Assembly (NCBI RefSeq): GCF_006538365.1
Contig: NZ_BJKN01000002.1
Span: forward strand, 269,276-333,275
Source: Moorella sp. E308F
GTDB lineage: Bacteria > Bacillota > DSM-521 > Neomoorellales > Neomoorellaceae
Length of the DNA stretch: 64,000 nucleotides
Direction of reading: 5' to 3'
Both the position numbers and the translations under genes were made by a program. Positions 45,381 through 54,066 of the stretch are shown one piece after another. Positions within the stretch are counted from its first letter, which is position 1. The number at the start of each line of letters is the position of its first letter. The notes under the pieces are model-generated. The model was not told where the DNA came from and made no database searches. It was given only the letters and a program-made list of their open reading frames with translations.

Positions 45381-45416
45381 CAGTATGCGTAACACCGTCC
45401 GGTGTTACGCATACTG
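45381..45416 (+). terminator. 17-bp perfect hairpin between binding-protein and permease genes
   Basis: CAGTATGCGTAACACCG (45381-45397) is exactly complementary to 45400-45416, leaving only TC between. No long T-run follows, so it probably acts as a partial terminator or mRNA-stabilising structure rather than a full stop. Confidence 0.7.
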
Positions 45417-45446
45417 CTGTTCCGGGTCTAGTGAGGTGAAATTTTT

Positions 45447-46160
45447 TTGGGCTTAGTTATCCAATCCCTGCCCTATTTATTGCTGGGGGCCGTGCAAACT
45501 TTAAAGATAACCCTGGTTGCCGTTTCATTAGGGTGCGTTTTCGGGCTTATTGCCGGGTTGGGTCGCCTCTCCCGCCGGCGGCTGACCAGTTTTCTGGCTA
45601 CGTGTTATGTTGATTTTTTCCGGGGTACGCCTTTACTGGTCCAGATCTTTATTGTGTATTATGGCTTTCCCCAGTTACTGAATGAAGGGCAACAGTTTTT
45701 AATGACCCACTTTGGCTTGCCCCAGCTCTTACAAACCACCCACATCCCTGTCTTTGTGGCTGCTACGGTATCTACCAGCCTGAATAGCGGCGCCTATGTG
45801 GCCGAGATTTTCCGGGCCGGTATTCAATCCATTGAAAGAGGCCAGGTGGAGGCGGCCCGTTCCCTGGGCATGACGGAAAGGCAGACCATGCGGTATATCG
45901 TCCTGCCCCAGGCCTTCAAGAGAGTTATTCCACCTTTAGGTAATGAATTTATCGCTATGCTCAAGGATACCTCTCTTCTCTCCGTTATCGGTTACGTGGA
46001 ATTGACCCGCCATGGGCAGCTGATTAGCGCCGCTACCTTCAGACCTCTTGAGGTCTACTTTGCGGTGGCCCTTATTTATTTAGTTATGACCTTTACCATC
46101 TCCCGCCTGGTGGATTATCTGGAAAGGAGGCTGAGGACCGGTGACCATGATCGAGGTTAG
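45447..46160 (+). CDS. Polar amino-acid ABC transporter, permease
   Basis: A 237-residue inner-membrane protein with about five transmembrane helices and the HisMQ-type permease signature: [16 protein letters not shown] near the N-terminus, [19 protein letters not shown], and the cytoplasmic EAA loop [13 protein letters not shown] that contacts the ATPase. TTG 45447 follows GTGAGGTGA. Only one permease gene is present, so a homodimer is likely. Its 3' end overlaps the ATPase gene. Confidence 0.93.
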   Translation: MGLVIQSLPYLLLGAVQTLKITLVAVSLGCVFGLIAGLGRLSRRRLTSFLATCYVDFFRGTPLLVQIFIVYYGFPQLLNEGQQFLMTHFGLPQLLQTTHIPVFVAATVSTSLNSGAYVAEIFRAGIQSIERGQVEAARSLGMTERQTMRYIVLPQAFKRVIPPLGNEFIAMLKDTSLLSVIGYVELTRHGQLISAATFRPLEVYFAVALIYLVMTFTISRLVDYLERRLRTGDHDRG

Positions 46161-46869
46161 AGACCTCCACAAGAGTTTCGGCTCCCTGGAAGTTTTGCGT
46201 GGGATTAACTGTACAATTGCCCCCAGAGAGGTTGTAGTCGTCATCGGTCCCAGCGGCTCCGGGAAAAGCACCTTTCTCCGCTGTCTCAACTTACTGGAAA
46301 TACCCACCCGGGGGGAGATCATTATTGACGGCATCTCTCTGACGGATCCCCGGACCGATATTAATGCCGTGCGGCAGGAAGTAGGTATGGTCTTCCAGCG
46401 CTTTAATCTTTTTCCCCATAAGACGGTGCTGGAGAATATAACCCTGGCACCTATTAAGGTGCGCCGCCTGCCAGCTGCCCAGGCTGAAAAACTGGCCCGG
46501 GAACTGTTGGCCAGGGTGGGTTTAAGCGATAAAGCCGATTCTTACCCCGAACAGCTCTCGGGAGGCCAGCAGCAGCGGGTAGCCATTGCCCGCGCCCTGG
46601 CCATGCAGCCCAAGGTAATGCTCTTTGATGAACCCACCTCGGCCCTGGACCCGGAAATGGTCGGCGAGGTACTGGCAGTAATGAAAGATCTGGCCCGGGA
46701 GGGCATGACCATGGTGGTTGTAACCCATGAAATGGGTTTTGCCCGAGAAGTAGGCGACCGGGTGTTCTTTATGGATGGGGGTTTGATTGTTGAAGAAGGA
46801 ACACCGGACCAGATCTTTAATAATTGCCAGAACCCGCGCACCAGGGCGTTCCTGAGTAAAATTCTTTGA
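46141..46869 (+). CDS. Polar amino-acid ABC transporter, ATP-binding protein
   Basis: A 242-residue ABC ATPase (GlnQ/HisP type): Walker [11 protein letters not shown]-loop FQRFNLFPH, signature LSGGQQQR, Walker [14 protein letters not shown] and the H-loop THEMGFA. GTG 46141 overlaps the permease gene; ATG 46147 is an alternative. AAGGAGG stands 12 bases upstream. With the two preceding genes it forms a complete importer. Confidence 0.95.
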   Translation: MTMIEVRDLHKSFGSLEVLRGINCTIAPREVVVVIGPSGSGKSTFLRCLNLLEIPTRGEIIIDGISLTDPRTDINAVRQEVGMVFQRFNLFPHKTVLENITLAPIKVRRLPAAQAEKLARELLARVGLSDKADSYPEQLSGGQQQRVAIARALAMQPKVMLFDEPTSALDPEMVGEVLAVMKDLAREGMTMVVVTHEMGFAREVGDRVFFMDGGLIVEEGTPDQIFNNCQNPRTRAFLSKIL

Positions 46870-46890
46870 TATTTTAACTTTGAACATGCA

Positions 46891-46928
46891 AAAAAAGCCA
46901 CCGCCGGAAATACCGTGGTGGCTTTAAA
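46891..46928. terminator. Bidirectional terminator between ABC operon and secreted-protein gene
   Basis: AAAGCCACC (46894-46902) pairs with GGTGGCTTT (46917-46925). On the minus strand a run of seven T follows, so it serves the minus-strand gene best and the ABC operon as well. Confidence 0.85.
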
Positions 46929-46963
46929 GTTTATCTATGGCTAGAGGAGGTGTGAGAGGAACG

Positions 46964-47569
46964 CTAACGGGGCTGCTTGTGCTGGAAAAATTTGCTCAGG
47001 TCCATTTGCTCTAGATTGTTTAAAATTTTATCGGCCTTATCGCGTGTCAGCTTGCCGCTGGCTACAGCCTGATCTAATTGGGTTTTAGCTTCATTAATTA
47101 ACTTTTCTTTAAGCTGGGCCAGGGTCAGGCCCTTTTCCGTTGCTATTTGCTCCAGGGTTTTGCCAGCCTGGATTTCCTGGCGCAACTCCTGCGGCGTAAT
47201 TCCCAGGGCGGTGGCGATTTCGTCGCCAAATTTGTATCCCCAACCGTGGGCGGGCCGCTTAAAACCGCCAAACCCGGGCCAGTACCCCTCTTCCAGGGCT
47301 TTTTGCAGCTTCTGGGCTTTGTCGCTGTCGATTAAACCGGACGCCTGGGCGGCTTCCACAGCCTGCTGCCCGGCGTTTTTCATGGCTTCCTGAAGCCGGC
47401 TTACATCTATCCCCAGGTTAGCAGCCAGCTTTTCCAGGTAGAGCTGTTTCAGGCTGGCCCCGGGCTGGGAAGAAGGATTGGCCTGGGCCATGGCCACACC
47501 GGCAGCAACCAGGCTTATGACCAGCACCAGGATTAAAACCAGGCTGAAGCGCTTTTTGATTTTAGTCAA
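46964..47569 (-). CDS. Secreted protein with an internal duplication
   Basis: A 201-residue protein with an N-terminal signal peptide (basic start, hydrophobic core, AMAQA cleavage region near residue 28). The mature part is helical and charged and contains two related blocks: LGI-xx-xxLQEA ... ASGLIDSDKAQKLQ and LGI-xx-xELRQE ... ASGKLTRDKADKIL. Similar repeats occur in secreted clostridial proteins of unknown role. It lies directly downstream of a two-component system in the same direction, which suggests an envelope-related target or partner. No enzymatic motif seen. Confidence 0.72.
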   Translation of the reverse strand: MTKIKKRFSLVLILVLVISLVAAGVAMAQANPSSQPGASLKQLYLEKLAANLGIDVSRLQEAMKNAGQQAVEAAQASGLIDSDKAQKLQKALEEGYWPGFGGFKRPAHGWGYKFGDEIATALGITPQELRQEIQAGKTLEQIATEKGLTLAQLKEKLINEAKTQLDQAVASGKLTRDKADKILNNLEQMDLSKFFQHKQPR

Positions 47570-47650
47570 GATTTCACCTCCTTCCTGGAGTTTATTTTAT
47601 CCACTTCTGTTAAGAAAAAGATGAAATTAACCTGAGAAAATGATAAGAAA

Positions 47651-49063
47651 TTATATGGCCTTTAACAACGGGAGGATAACCATGAAAGTGGTGCCCTCCC
47701 CTACCCTGCTTTCTACCTTGATCTCCCCCTGGTGTTGCTCGACAATCCAGCGGGCTATGGCCAGCCCCAGGCCGGTACCGCCGCTGCTCCGGGTGGCGTC
47801 GGCGCGGTAAAAACGTTCAAAAATGTGCTCCAGATCCTCAGGAGCAATGCCGGGACCGGTATCTTTCACCTGGATTATCAGTTTTTCATGTTCAACTGCT
47901 GCCGCCAGCTCGATCCTGCCTCCGGCAGGAGTATATTTAAAAGCGTTGTCCAGCAAGATAAAGAGCAGCTGCTTTAAATAATCCCGGTTGCCCAGAACCT
48001 GCTGTCCGGTGAGGCTTTCAAGGCCCCTGGCTGTAAAAGTTGCCTCGCCCAGCAGGGGAGCCTGGCGGACTATTTCCTGTAAAAGCCCGGCTATTTCCAG
48101 GGGCTCGCGTTTGATTTCCAGCCCGGCGTCCGCCCGGGCCAGGGTGAGGAGATCATTGACCAGGCGGCTCATGCGTTCAGCTTCGCTGGCAATATCGGCC
48201 AGGGCTTCTTCCTGGGTGGCCATGTCGGCACCCTTCATTTTGCGCAATAAATCGATGTTGCCGCGAATGGTAGTCAGGGGAGTACGCAGTTCATGGGAAG
48301 CATCGGCGACAAAGCGGCGCTGGGCGCTGTAGGCTTCCTCCAGCCGGGTGTAGGCTCTTTGCAGGCGCCCCAGCATGGCATTAAAGGTAGCCGCCAGCCG
48401 GCCGATCTCGTCCATGGGGCCATGGTAGGGGACGCGCTGGGCCAGGTCCCTTCCCTCCCCTATTTGGGCCGCTACCTGGGTCAGGCGCTCAATGGGCCTG
48501 AGGGCTGCCCGGGCCAGGATATATCCCAGGATGGTGGCAATCAAAACAGCAACCAGGCCCAGGAAGATAAGTACCCGCCGCAGGTCACTCAAGGTTTTTT
48601 TTACGGGACTGAGGAGACGGGCTACCTGCAGTATGCCCACCGGCTGGCCCTTGAGCAAAAGAGGAACATTATAAATCCTTAAGGGGTAATTATCAATAGA
48701 CTCCGTGGTAAAGAAATCAATTCCCTGGTGGGCCTGGATTAAGGTTTGGGGTCCTACGGGCAGGGTCTGGCGACCTAGATTGCTGGATCTGGTAACGACA
48801 AAGCCCTCCCTATCGACTACTTGCAAAAAGATATCGGGTGCAGCAAAGACATTAACATCGGGCAGGGTGATGCGCTGCTGGCGCAGGAAATTGCTTTCAA
48901 CTTTTATAGAACTGATAACCTCCTTGGCGCGGAAGGCCAGGGAACGATCAATGGCGCTGGTCAGATAGCGGCCCATGAGAATATAGACCAGGCTTCCCAG
49001 AACGAGAAAGGTGAGGGTCAGGATAACAGTGACTAAAAGGGTTAGACGCCAGCGCAGGGTCAT
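47651..49063 (-). CDS. Two-component sensor histidine kinase
   Basis: A 470-residue membrane kinase with one N-terminal transmembrane helix (residues 8-30), an extracytoplasmic sensing region of about 130 residues, a second helix near 163-187, HAMP, the HisKA box with phospho-acceptor His257 in SHELRTPLT, and the HATPase motifs [19 protein letters not shown] and GGTGLGLAI. It overlaps the response-regulator stop by 4 bases. The signal is unknown. Confidence 0.95.
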   Translation of the reverse strand: MTLRWRLTLLVTVILTLTFLVLGSLVYILMGRYLTSAIDRSLAFRAKEVISSIKVESNFLRQQRITLPDVNVFAAPDIFLQVVDREGFVVTRSSNLGRQTLPVGPQTLIQAHQGIDFFTTESIDNYPLRIYNVPLLLKGQPVGILQVARLLSPVKKTLSDLRRVLIFLGLVAVLIATILGYILARAALRPIERLTQVAAQIGEGRDLAQRVPYHGPMDEIGRLAATFNAMLGRLQRAYTRLEEAYSAQRRFVADASHELRTPLTTIRGNIDLLRKMKGADMATQEEALADIASEAERMSRLVNDLLTLARADAGLEIKREPLEIAGLLQEIVRQAPLLGEATFTARGLESLTGQQVLGNRDYLKQLLFILLDNAFKYTPAGGRIELAAAVEHEKLIIQVKDTGPGIAPEDLEHIFERFYRADATRSSGGTGLGLAIARWIVEQHQGEIKVESRVGEGTTFMVILPLLKAI

Positions 49064-49749
49064 GGCTGTTGCTCCTTAAGGACGTAGCCCACCCCGCGGA
49101 CCGTCTGGATGAGGCGCGGTTCGCCCCCGGCTTCCAACTTGGAACGTAAATAACCAATGTAAACTTCCAGGACGTTGGATTCGCCGCTGAAATCATAACC
49201 CCAGATGCGAGTCATGAGTTCGTCGCGGGTAAGGACCCGGAGGGGATTTTGCAGGAAATAAGCCAGGAGTTCATATTCCTTGGCCGTGAGGGTGAAGGTG
49301 CGTCCTCCCCTTTTTCCCTCCCGGGTGGCAGTATTTAAGGATAAATCGCTGTACTGGAGGATTTCTGCCTCTTTGCCCCGCGACCGTCGCCGCAGGAGGG
49401 CGCGGATGCGAGCGAGCAGTTCTTCCAGGGCGAAGGGTTTAACCAGGTAGTCGTCGGCTCCGGTATCCAGGCCCAGGACCCGGTCGGCGGTATCATCCCG
49501 AGCCGTCAGCATGAGGATGGGAATATCACTGTGGGCCCGCAACTGCCGGCATACGGCTAGACCGTCAATGCCGGGCAGCATGATATCAAGGATAATGAGA
49601 TCGGGCTGGCTGGCCGCCAGGGCCAGGGCCTGATGCCCGTTGCTGGCGACTTCTACCTCATAACCTTCGTAGGTCAGAGCCCTTTTTAGCATGGAGGTTA
49701 TTTTGGCGTCGTCATCGACAACCAGGATGCGGGTCCGCAAAAGTATCAC
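49060..49749 (-). CDS. OmpR-family response regulator
   Basis: A 229-residue regulator: receiver domain with the acidic pair DDD near residue 11, phospho-acceptor Asp in [10 protein letters not shown] near residue 55 and Lys in [11 protein letters not shown], then a winged-helix DNA-binding domain ([34 protein letters not shown]). The first codon is weakly placed; a later start near VVDDD is possible. It overlaps the cognate kinase gene by 4 bases and probably controls the pair and the secreted protein gene. Confidence 0.95.
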   Translation of the reverse strand: MILLRTRILVVDDDAKITSMLKRALTYEGYEVEVASNGHQALALAASQPDLIILDIMLPGIDGLAVCRQLRAHSDIPILMLTARDDTADRVLGLDTGADDYLVKPFALEELLARIRALLRRRSRGKEAEILQYSDLSLNTATREGKRGGRTFTLTAKEYELLAYFLQNPLRVLTRDELMTRIWGYDFSGESNVLEVYIGYLRSKLEAGGEPRLIQTVRGVGYVLKEQQP

Positions 49750-49945
49750 CCCTCAAGTTGTTTCAAATATAACGCGGGGTTAAAATACTGTCAAGGGTAG
49801 CGGCCCGTGTTTTATGCCGACCGGGAGGGCGCCCTGCCCTTCGTCGAAGGGGCCAGCAACTTATGCTCGCGCTAAGTTGTCTATAGAGTTAGATTGCTGT
49901 AACTTACAGGTTGGCCTGAAACCCCAAAAATGAATCCGGGTACGC

Positions 49946-49974
49946 TTGACTTTAACATAGTTTTGTGCTAATAT
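49946..49974 (+). promoter_or_regulatory. Sigma-A promoter of tRNA-Gln
   Basis: TTGACT (49946-49951), 17-base spacer, TAATAT (49969-49974), about 22 bases before the tRNA. Confidence 0.78.
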
Positions 49975-49996
49975 ACATGTTGCGCGGAAAAAACGA

Positions 49997-50070
49997 TGCG
50001 GGATGGTGTAGCGGTAGCACCCATGACTCTGGATCATGTTGCCCAGGTTCGAATCCTGGTCCCGCAGCCA
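49997..50070 (+). tRNA. tRNA-Gln (CTG)
   Basis: Acceptor TGCGGGA pairs with TCCCGCA, discriminator G, encoded CCA. The anticodon stem CATGA/TCATG holds loop CTCTGGA, anticodon CTG. It sits convergent to gltX. Confidence 0.93.
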
Positions 50071-50076
50071 GAATTT

Positions 50077-50108
50077 AATCCCCTTTCCAGATGGAAAGGG
50101 GATTTTAC
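50077..50108 (+). terminator. Terminator after tRNA-Gln
   Basis: AATCCCCTTTCC (50077-50088) pairs perfectly with GGAAAGGGGATT (50093-50104), followed by TTAC. Confidence 0.8.
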
Positions 50109-50114
50109 TTATTT

Positions 50115-50150
50115 GGGGGCCAGTATGCTAATACTGGCCCCCTGCCCTTT
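50115..50150. terminator. Second hairpin between tRNA-Gln and gltX
   Basis: GGGGGCCAGTAT (50115-50126) pairs perfectly with ATACTGGCCCCC (50131-50142). A T-rich tail on the plus strand (CCCTTTTTC) makes it a backup terminator for the tRNA; it can also fold in the gltX transcript. Confidence 0.7.
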
Positions 50151-50152
50151 TT

Positions 50153-51625
50153 CTAACCCAGGTTTTCCCGGATCCACCTGGAAGCCCGGGACAGGCGCTC
50201 GAGGACGGTTTCCCTACCCAGGAGTTCCAGAATTTCAAAGAGGCCGGGGCCCATAGTGCGGCCGGTGACTGCCAAACGGGTGGGATGGAAAAGCTGCCCC
50301 GTACTTATTTCCTTCCTTTCTGCCAGGGTGCGGTAGGCCTCTTCTGCTGCCGCGGCGGTAAATTGGGGTAAAGCTGCTAGCTCTTCCCTGGCTTCATCCA
50401 GCAATGCGGCTACCCCTGGTTTGCTGAAGTACTTGCGGACACCCTTTTCCTCATAGGAGGTTACATCGGTAAAGAAGTAACTGGCGGCATCGGCTACTTC
50501 GGCCAAGGTCTTAACCCGGTCGCGGACGGCAGCGATGACAGCCCGGACATGGTCATAGTCCTCCTCCGGTAACGGGTCAGGAAGGAGCCCTTTAGCCTGT
50601 AAAAAGGGGATGGCCAGGCGGGTAATCCGGTCGAGATCACCCTCTCGCAAGTAGTGACCATTAATCCAGGTTAACTTTTTGGTATCATATATTGCCGCAT
50701 TTTTAGAAACCCGCTCTAGAGAAAAACTGGCAACCATCTTTTCCAGGGGAATAATTTCTTCTTCGCCTTCAGGAGACCACCCCAGCAGGGCTAGATAGTT
50801 AATAATAGCTTCCGGCAGGTAACCCTCATCACGGTATTCTTCTACCGAAGTAGCACCGTGGCGTTTACTTAACTTGCTGCGGTCGGGGGCGAGGATCATG
50901 GGTACATGGGCAAAGGCCGGCATCTCATAACCCAATGCTTCATAAACAAGTATCTGTTTGGGAGTATTGGAGAGGTGCTCCTCTGCCCGGATGATATGGC
51001 TGATTTGCATTAAGTGATCATCAACCACGGTGGCAAAATTATAGGTTGGCATGCCATTGGATTTAACAATGATGAAATCATCGATAGTATCATTCTCAAA
51101 GGTAACTTCACCGCGAACAATATCCCTGACCGTCGTTGTCCCTTGGTCGGGGATCGCCAGGCGAATAACCGGCTGCCTACCCTCCTTCTCCAGGCGGGTA
51201 CGATCTTCCGGCGTAAGATAACGGCAGCGGCGGTCGTACATGGGGGGGCGACCTTCGGCCTGGGCAATCTTACGCCGGGCGGCGAGTTCTTCCACGGTAC
51301 AGTAGCAGAGGTAGGCTTTACCTTCATTTAACAGGCGTGCTGCTTCCCGGCGGTAAAACTCCAGCCGCTGGGACTGAAGATATGGTCCATAAGGGCCTCC
51401 CTTTTCAGGGCCTTCGTCCCAGTCCAGGCCCAGCCAGCGCATGGCAGCCAGGATTTCCCGGTAGGAAATATCCGTTGAACGTTCCATATCGGTATCGTCA
51501 ATACGCAAGATAAAGGCACCGCCATGGTGCCGGGCAAAAAGCCAGTTAAACAATGCTGTACGGGCCCCGCCGATATGTAAGCTGCCGGTGGGGCTGGGGG
51601 CAAAACGGACACGAACCTTCGACAA
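50153..51625 (-). CDS. gltX: Glutamyl-tRNA synthetase
   Basis: A 490-residue class I synthetase. The HIGH-type motif is [10 protein letters not shown] at the N-terminus and the KMSKS-type motif is SKLSKRHG near residue 250, with a C-terminal anticodon-binding helical domain. The next gene on the same strand starts upstream at 52794. Whether the enzyme also charges tRNA-Gln (as in bacteria lacking GlnRS) cannot be read from the window, but the neighbouring tRNA-Gln gene makes the question relevant. Confidence 0.97.
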   Translation of the reverse strand: MSKVRVRFAPSPTGSLHIGGARTALFNWLFARHHGGAFILRIDDTDMERSTDISYREILAAMRWLGLDWDEGPEKGGPYGPYLQSQRLEFYRREAARLLNEGKAYLCYCTVEELAARRKIAQAEGRPPMYDRRCRYLTPEDRTRLEKEGRQPVIRLAIPDQGTTTVRDIVRGEVTFENDTIDDFIIVKSNGMPTYNFATVVDDHLMQISHIIRAEEHLSNTPKQILVYEALGYEMPAFAHVPMILAPDRSKLSKRHGATSVEEYRDEGYLPEAIINYLALLGWSPEGEEEIIPLEKMVASFSLERVSKNAAIYDTKKLTWINGHYLREGDLDRITRLAIPFLQAKGLLPDPLPEEDYDHVRAVIAAVRDRVKTLAEVADAASYFFTDVTSYEEKGVRKYFSKPGVAALLDEAREELAALPQFTAAAAEEAYRTLAERKEISTGQLFHPTRLAVTGRTMGPGLFEILELLGRETVLERLSRASRWIRENLG

Positions 51626-51660
51626 ACGACAACACTCCTATCATAATATCTTTACTAAAT

Positions 51661-52794
51661 TTAACGTAATAATAATTGATACTGGGCCTCCAGGCGGCGG
51701 GCCATGGCTGCTGCTGCAAAGGCTACGGCATTTTGACGGGCCTGTTCGCCCATCTGCCGCCGGAGGCTTAAATCCTTAACTAATTGCAACACACAGGCGC
51801 TAAAGGTATTTATATCTAACGAAGTTAAAAAACCATCTTTTTCATTGACAACCATTTCCTCGACACCGTAGGCCTTAACGGCTACTACCGGCAGGCCGGC
51901 AGCCTTGGCTTCCGCGATTACCAGTCCCTGGGTTTCGGTGACTGAAGCAAAAATAAACAAGTCGGCCCCCGCATAGACGGCCGGCATTTGTTCAAAGGGA
52001 AAAGACCCAGCAAAGGTGACGGCCTGGTTGATTCCTAAAGAACGGGCCTGGCTTTGCAGAGTTTCCTTTAAGGGGCCGCTGCCCACCAGAACTAGGCGGG
52101 TATCCGGTACCTGCTGGTGTACAAAAGCAAAGGCCTGCAGGATAAAGGTGATGTTTTTTTCCTTACCCAGGCGCCCGACATGGAGGAGAATGATTTCCTC
52201 CGGTGGCAGCTGTAGGTATTTGCGCAACCAGGTGGAATCGAGGTTTTGAAAGCGGTCCAGTTCAATACCAGTGGGGATACTAACCACCGGTACTTTGACG
52301 CCGTTTTCCCGTAAGTAAGCGGTAATAACCTCTGTCGGTGTAATTACCAGCTGGCAACGGTTACAAAAAGATACGGTATAATGGCGGACTGCTTTGCGCA
52401 TCAGCCTGGGTGCCAGGGGAAAATAGTGCACATATTCTTCATAAAGGGTGTGATAAGTGGCCACCAGCGGTAACCCCAGCTGCCTGGCCATCCGTGCCCC
52501 CAGTTGCCCCATTAAAAAAGGGGAATGTACATGGATAAGGTCAATCCTTAACTCCCGCAAGACCCGGGGTAAAGCCGGCGCCACCGGGATGGCCAGGGCA
52601 AATTCTTTAAAGGTTGGTGCCCTTAGTGAATGGAAACGGTAGATATCTTTTTCGGGCCTGGAGTTACCATAGCTGGGAGCAAAAATGGATACCCGGTGCC
52701 CCAGGCGCCGTAGTTCATTACTGAAGGTGACAATGGATCTGACTACCCCGCTGGTATATGGCAAATAACTATCTGTAAAAATACCTATATGCAA
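51661..52794 (-). CDS. Family 4 glycosyltransferase (lipid-linked sugar type)
   Basis: A 377-residue GT-B fold retaining glycosyltransferase. DSYLPYTSGVVRSI at the N-terminus and the C-terminal E-x7-E region (SVTETQGLVIAEAKAAGLP) match the diacylglycerol- or phosphatidylinositol-glucosyltransferase subgroup. HVHSPFLMGQLGAR is also typical. The likely role is glycolipid synthesis at the membrane, but acceptor and sugar are not certain. ATG 52794 has a weak binding site (AGTTGCAT region). Confidence 0.88.
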   Translation of the reverse strand: MHIGIFTDSYLPYTSGVVRSIVTFSNELRRLGHRVSIFAPSYGNSRPEKDIYRFHSLRAPTFKEFALAIPVAPALPRVLRELRIDLIHVHSPFLMGQLGARMARQLGLPLVATYHTLYEEYVHYFPLAPRLMRKAVRHYTVSFCNRCQLVITPTEVITAYLRENGVKVPVVSIPTGIELDRFQNLDSTWLRKYLQLPPEEIILLHVGRLGKEKNITFILQAFAFVHQQVPDTRLVLVGSGPLKETLQSQARSLGINQAVTFAGSFPFEQMPAVYAGADLFIFASVTETQGLVIAEAKAAGLPVVAVKAYGVEEMVVNEKDGFLTSLDINTFSACVLQLVKDLSLRRQMGEQARQNAVAFAAAAMARRLEAQYQLLLR

Positions 52795-52838
52795 CTTTAA
52801 GCCGCCTTTCTTCAGGTGGCATTATCCTTATTATATCA

Positions 52839-53306
52839 CTACGGTCGCAGGGTAGCTACTACCCGCTGGGGTTTTAAGAGGAAATCAAGGGCGTCCAGGA
52901 TATCGGTGAAAACCATGTCCGCCTGTTGCATGGCCTGGAAGGCGGCTCCTTCGGGTCCTAAAACCAGCAAACCCAAGGCGGCCCGGCCGAGCATCTGAGC
53001 ATCATTGACGCCATTGCCAATGGCAGCTGTATGTTCTGCTCCTAATTCCGTAATTATCCGTTCCTTATCCGGCCCGCCGGCCTGGCTGTCGACTTTTGTT
53101 AATACCACCGGCAAGTTCCGGCAGGCGGCGGCAGCTGTGCCGAAGGTATCAGCCGTCAGGATATAAACCTTAAGCCTTTCCGCCAGGGCCTGCAGGCGCC
53201 CTGCCACCCCCGGCAGGAGCTGGCCGTCGCAGGCAATGGTACCGTTAAAGTCCAGGACAACCTGGTGAATTTCTATCCTGCGCCCGGGTACTTCATAAAT
53301 TAGCAT
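52839..53306 (-). CDS. HAD-family hydrolase, P-type-ATPase-like soluble form
   Basis: A 155-residue single-domain HAD protein: the nucleophile motif is VVLDFNGTIACDG with Asn in place of the common second-motif Lys context, followed by ILTADT and the acidic motif AIGNGVNDAQML. This set resembles soluble proteins related to the P domain of metal ATPases. Such proteins hydrolyse small phosphates in vitro, and the physiological substrate is unknown. It lies 45 bases upstream of the glycosyltransferase gene. Confidence 0.82.
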   Translation of the reverse strand: MLIYEVPGRRIEIHQVVLDFNGTIACDGQLLPGVAGRLQALAERLKVYILTADTFGTAAAACRNLPVVLTKVDSQAGGPDKERIITELGAEHTAAIGNGVNDAQMLGRAALGLLVLGPEGAAFQAMQQADMVFTDILDALDFLLKPQRVVATLRP

Positions 53307-53418
53307 GTGCTTTCCCCTGCCAAAAATATTTATAATGTTCTTCCTGCTTGCCGGCAGGATTTATAAAAGGGTAAACGAAATAAAATTAATTAGACATTAA
53401 CAAAGGAGGTTAGCCGGG

Positions 53419-54063
53419 ATGTTTGTCCGCGACCATATGACTCCCAATCCCATTACAGTTACCAGGGAGACTTCCGTCCTGGATGCCCTCGAGCTAATGA
53501 AGAAGCATAAAATCCGGCGCTTACCTGTGGTCCAGGATGGACGGCTGGTAGGGTTGGTTACTGAACGGGATATCTTGAGGGTTTCTCCTTCCCCGGCTTC
53601 AACTCTCAGCGCCTTTGAAGTCAATTACCTGGTAGCCAAGATGACGGTTAAAGATGCCATGATTAAACGCCCCATTACCGTTCCTCCGGATATGACCATT
53701 GAAGAGGCGGCTCTTTTGATGCGGGAGCATAAAATCGACAACCTCCTGGTCATGGAAAAGGAAAAGCTCGTCGGTATTATTACCCAGACCGACCTCTTTG
53801 AGGCCTTGATTAAACTCTTCGGCCTGCGGCGCCCGGGTGTGAGGGTTACCCTGGAAGTAGAAGACCGCATTGGCGTCCTGGCTAACATTGCCCGGCGGGT
53901 AGCAGACGCCGGCATCAATATTATTAACGTTGCCAACCGCCATAAAGACGATGTCCATACCTATGTCGTCCTGCGGCTGGCAACGGATGATGTCAGCGCT
54001 CTCTTACCCGCTCTGGAAGCCGAAGGCTACCGGGCAATTCACGTGAGTTCTTACAACGGCTAA
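53419..54063 (+). CDS. CBS-CBS-ACT domain protein (AcuB-like)
   Basis: A 214-residue regulator with two CBS domains (DHMTPNPITVTRETSVLDALEL-type start, PVVQDGRLVGLVTERDI, and DAMIKRPITVPPDMTIEEA to VGIITQTDLFEAL) and a C-terminal ACT domain (VEDRIGVLANIARRVADAG). CBS pairs bind adenosyl nucleotides and ACT domains bind amino acids, so it is probably a metabolite sensor; AcuB in Bacillus has been linked to acetoin use. ATG 53419 follows AAGGAGG. Monocistronic, convergent with nrdJ. Confidence 0.88.
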   Translation: MFVRDHMTPNPITVTRETSVLDALELMKKHKIRRLPVVQDGRLVGLVTERDILRVSPSPASTLSAFEVNYLVAKMTVKDAMIKRPITVPPDMTIEEAALLMREHKIDNLLVMEKEKLVGIITQTDLFEALIKLFGLRRPGVRVTLEVEDRIGVLANIARRVADAGINIINVANRHKDDVHTYVVLRLATDDVSALLPALEAEGYRAIHVSSYNG

Positions 54064-54066
54064 AAT

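Noticed and set aside
45381-45416. Site-specific recombination or attachment site at the perfect palindrome
   Set aside because: No integrase gene and no second copy in the window; a hairpin in the operon mRNA is the simpler reading.
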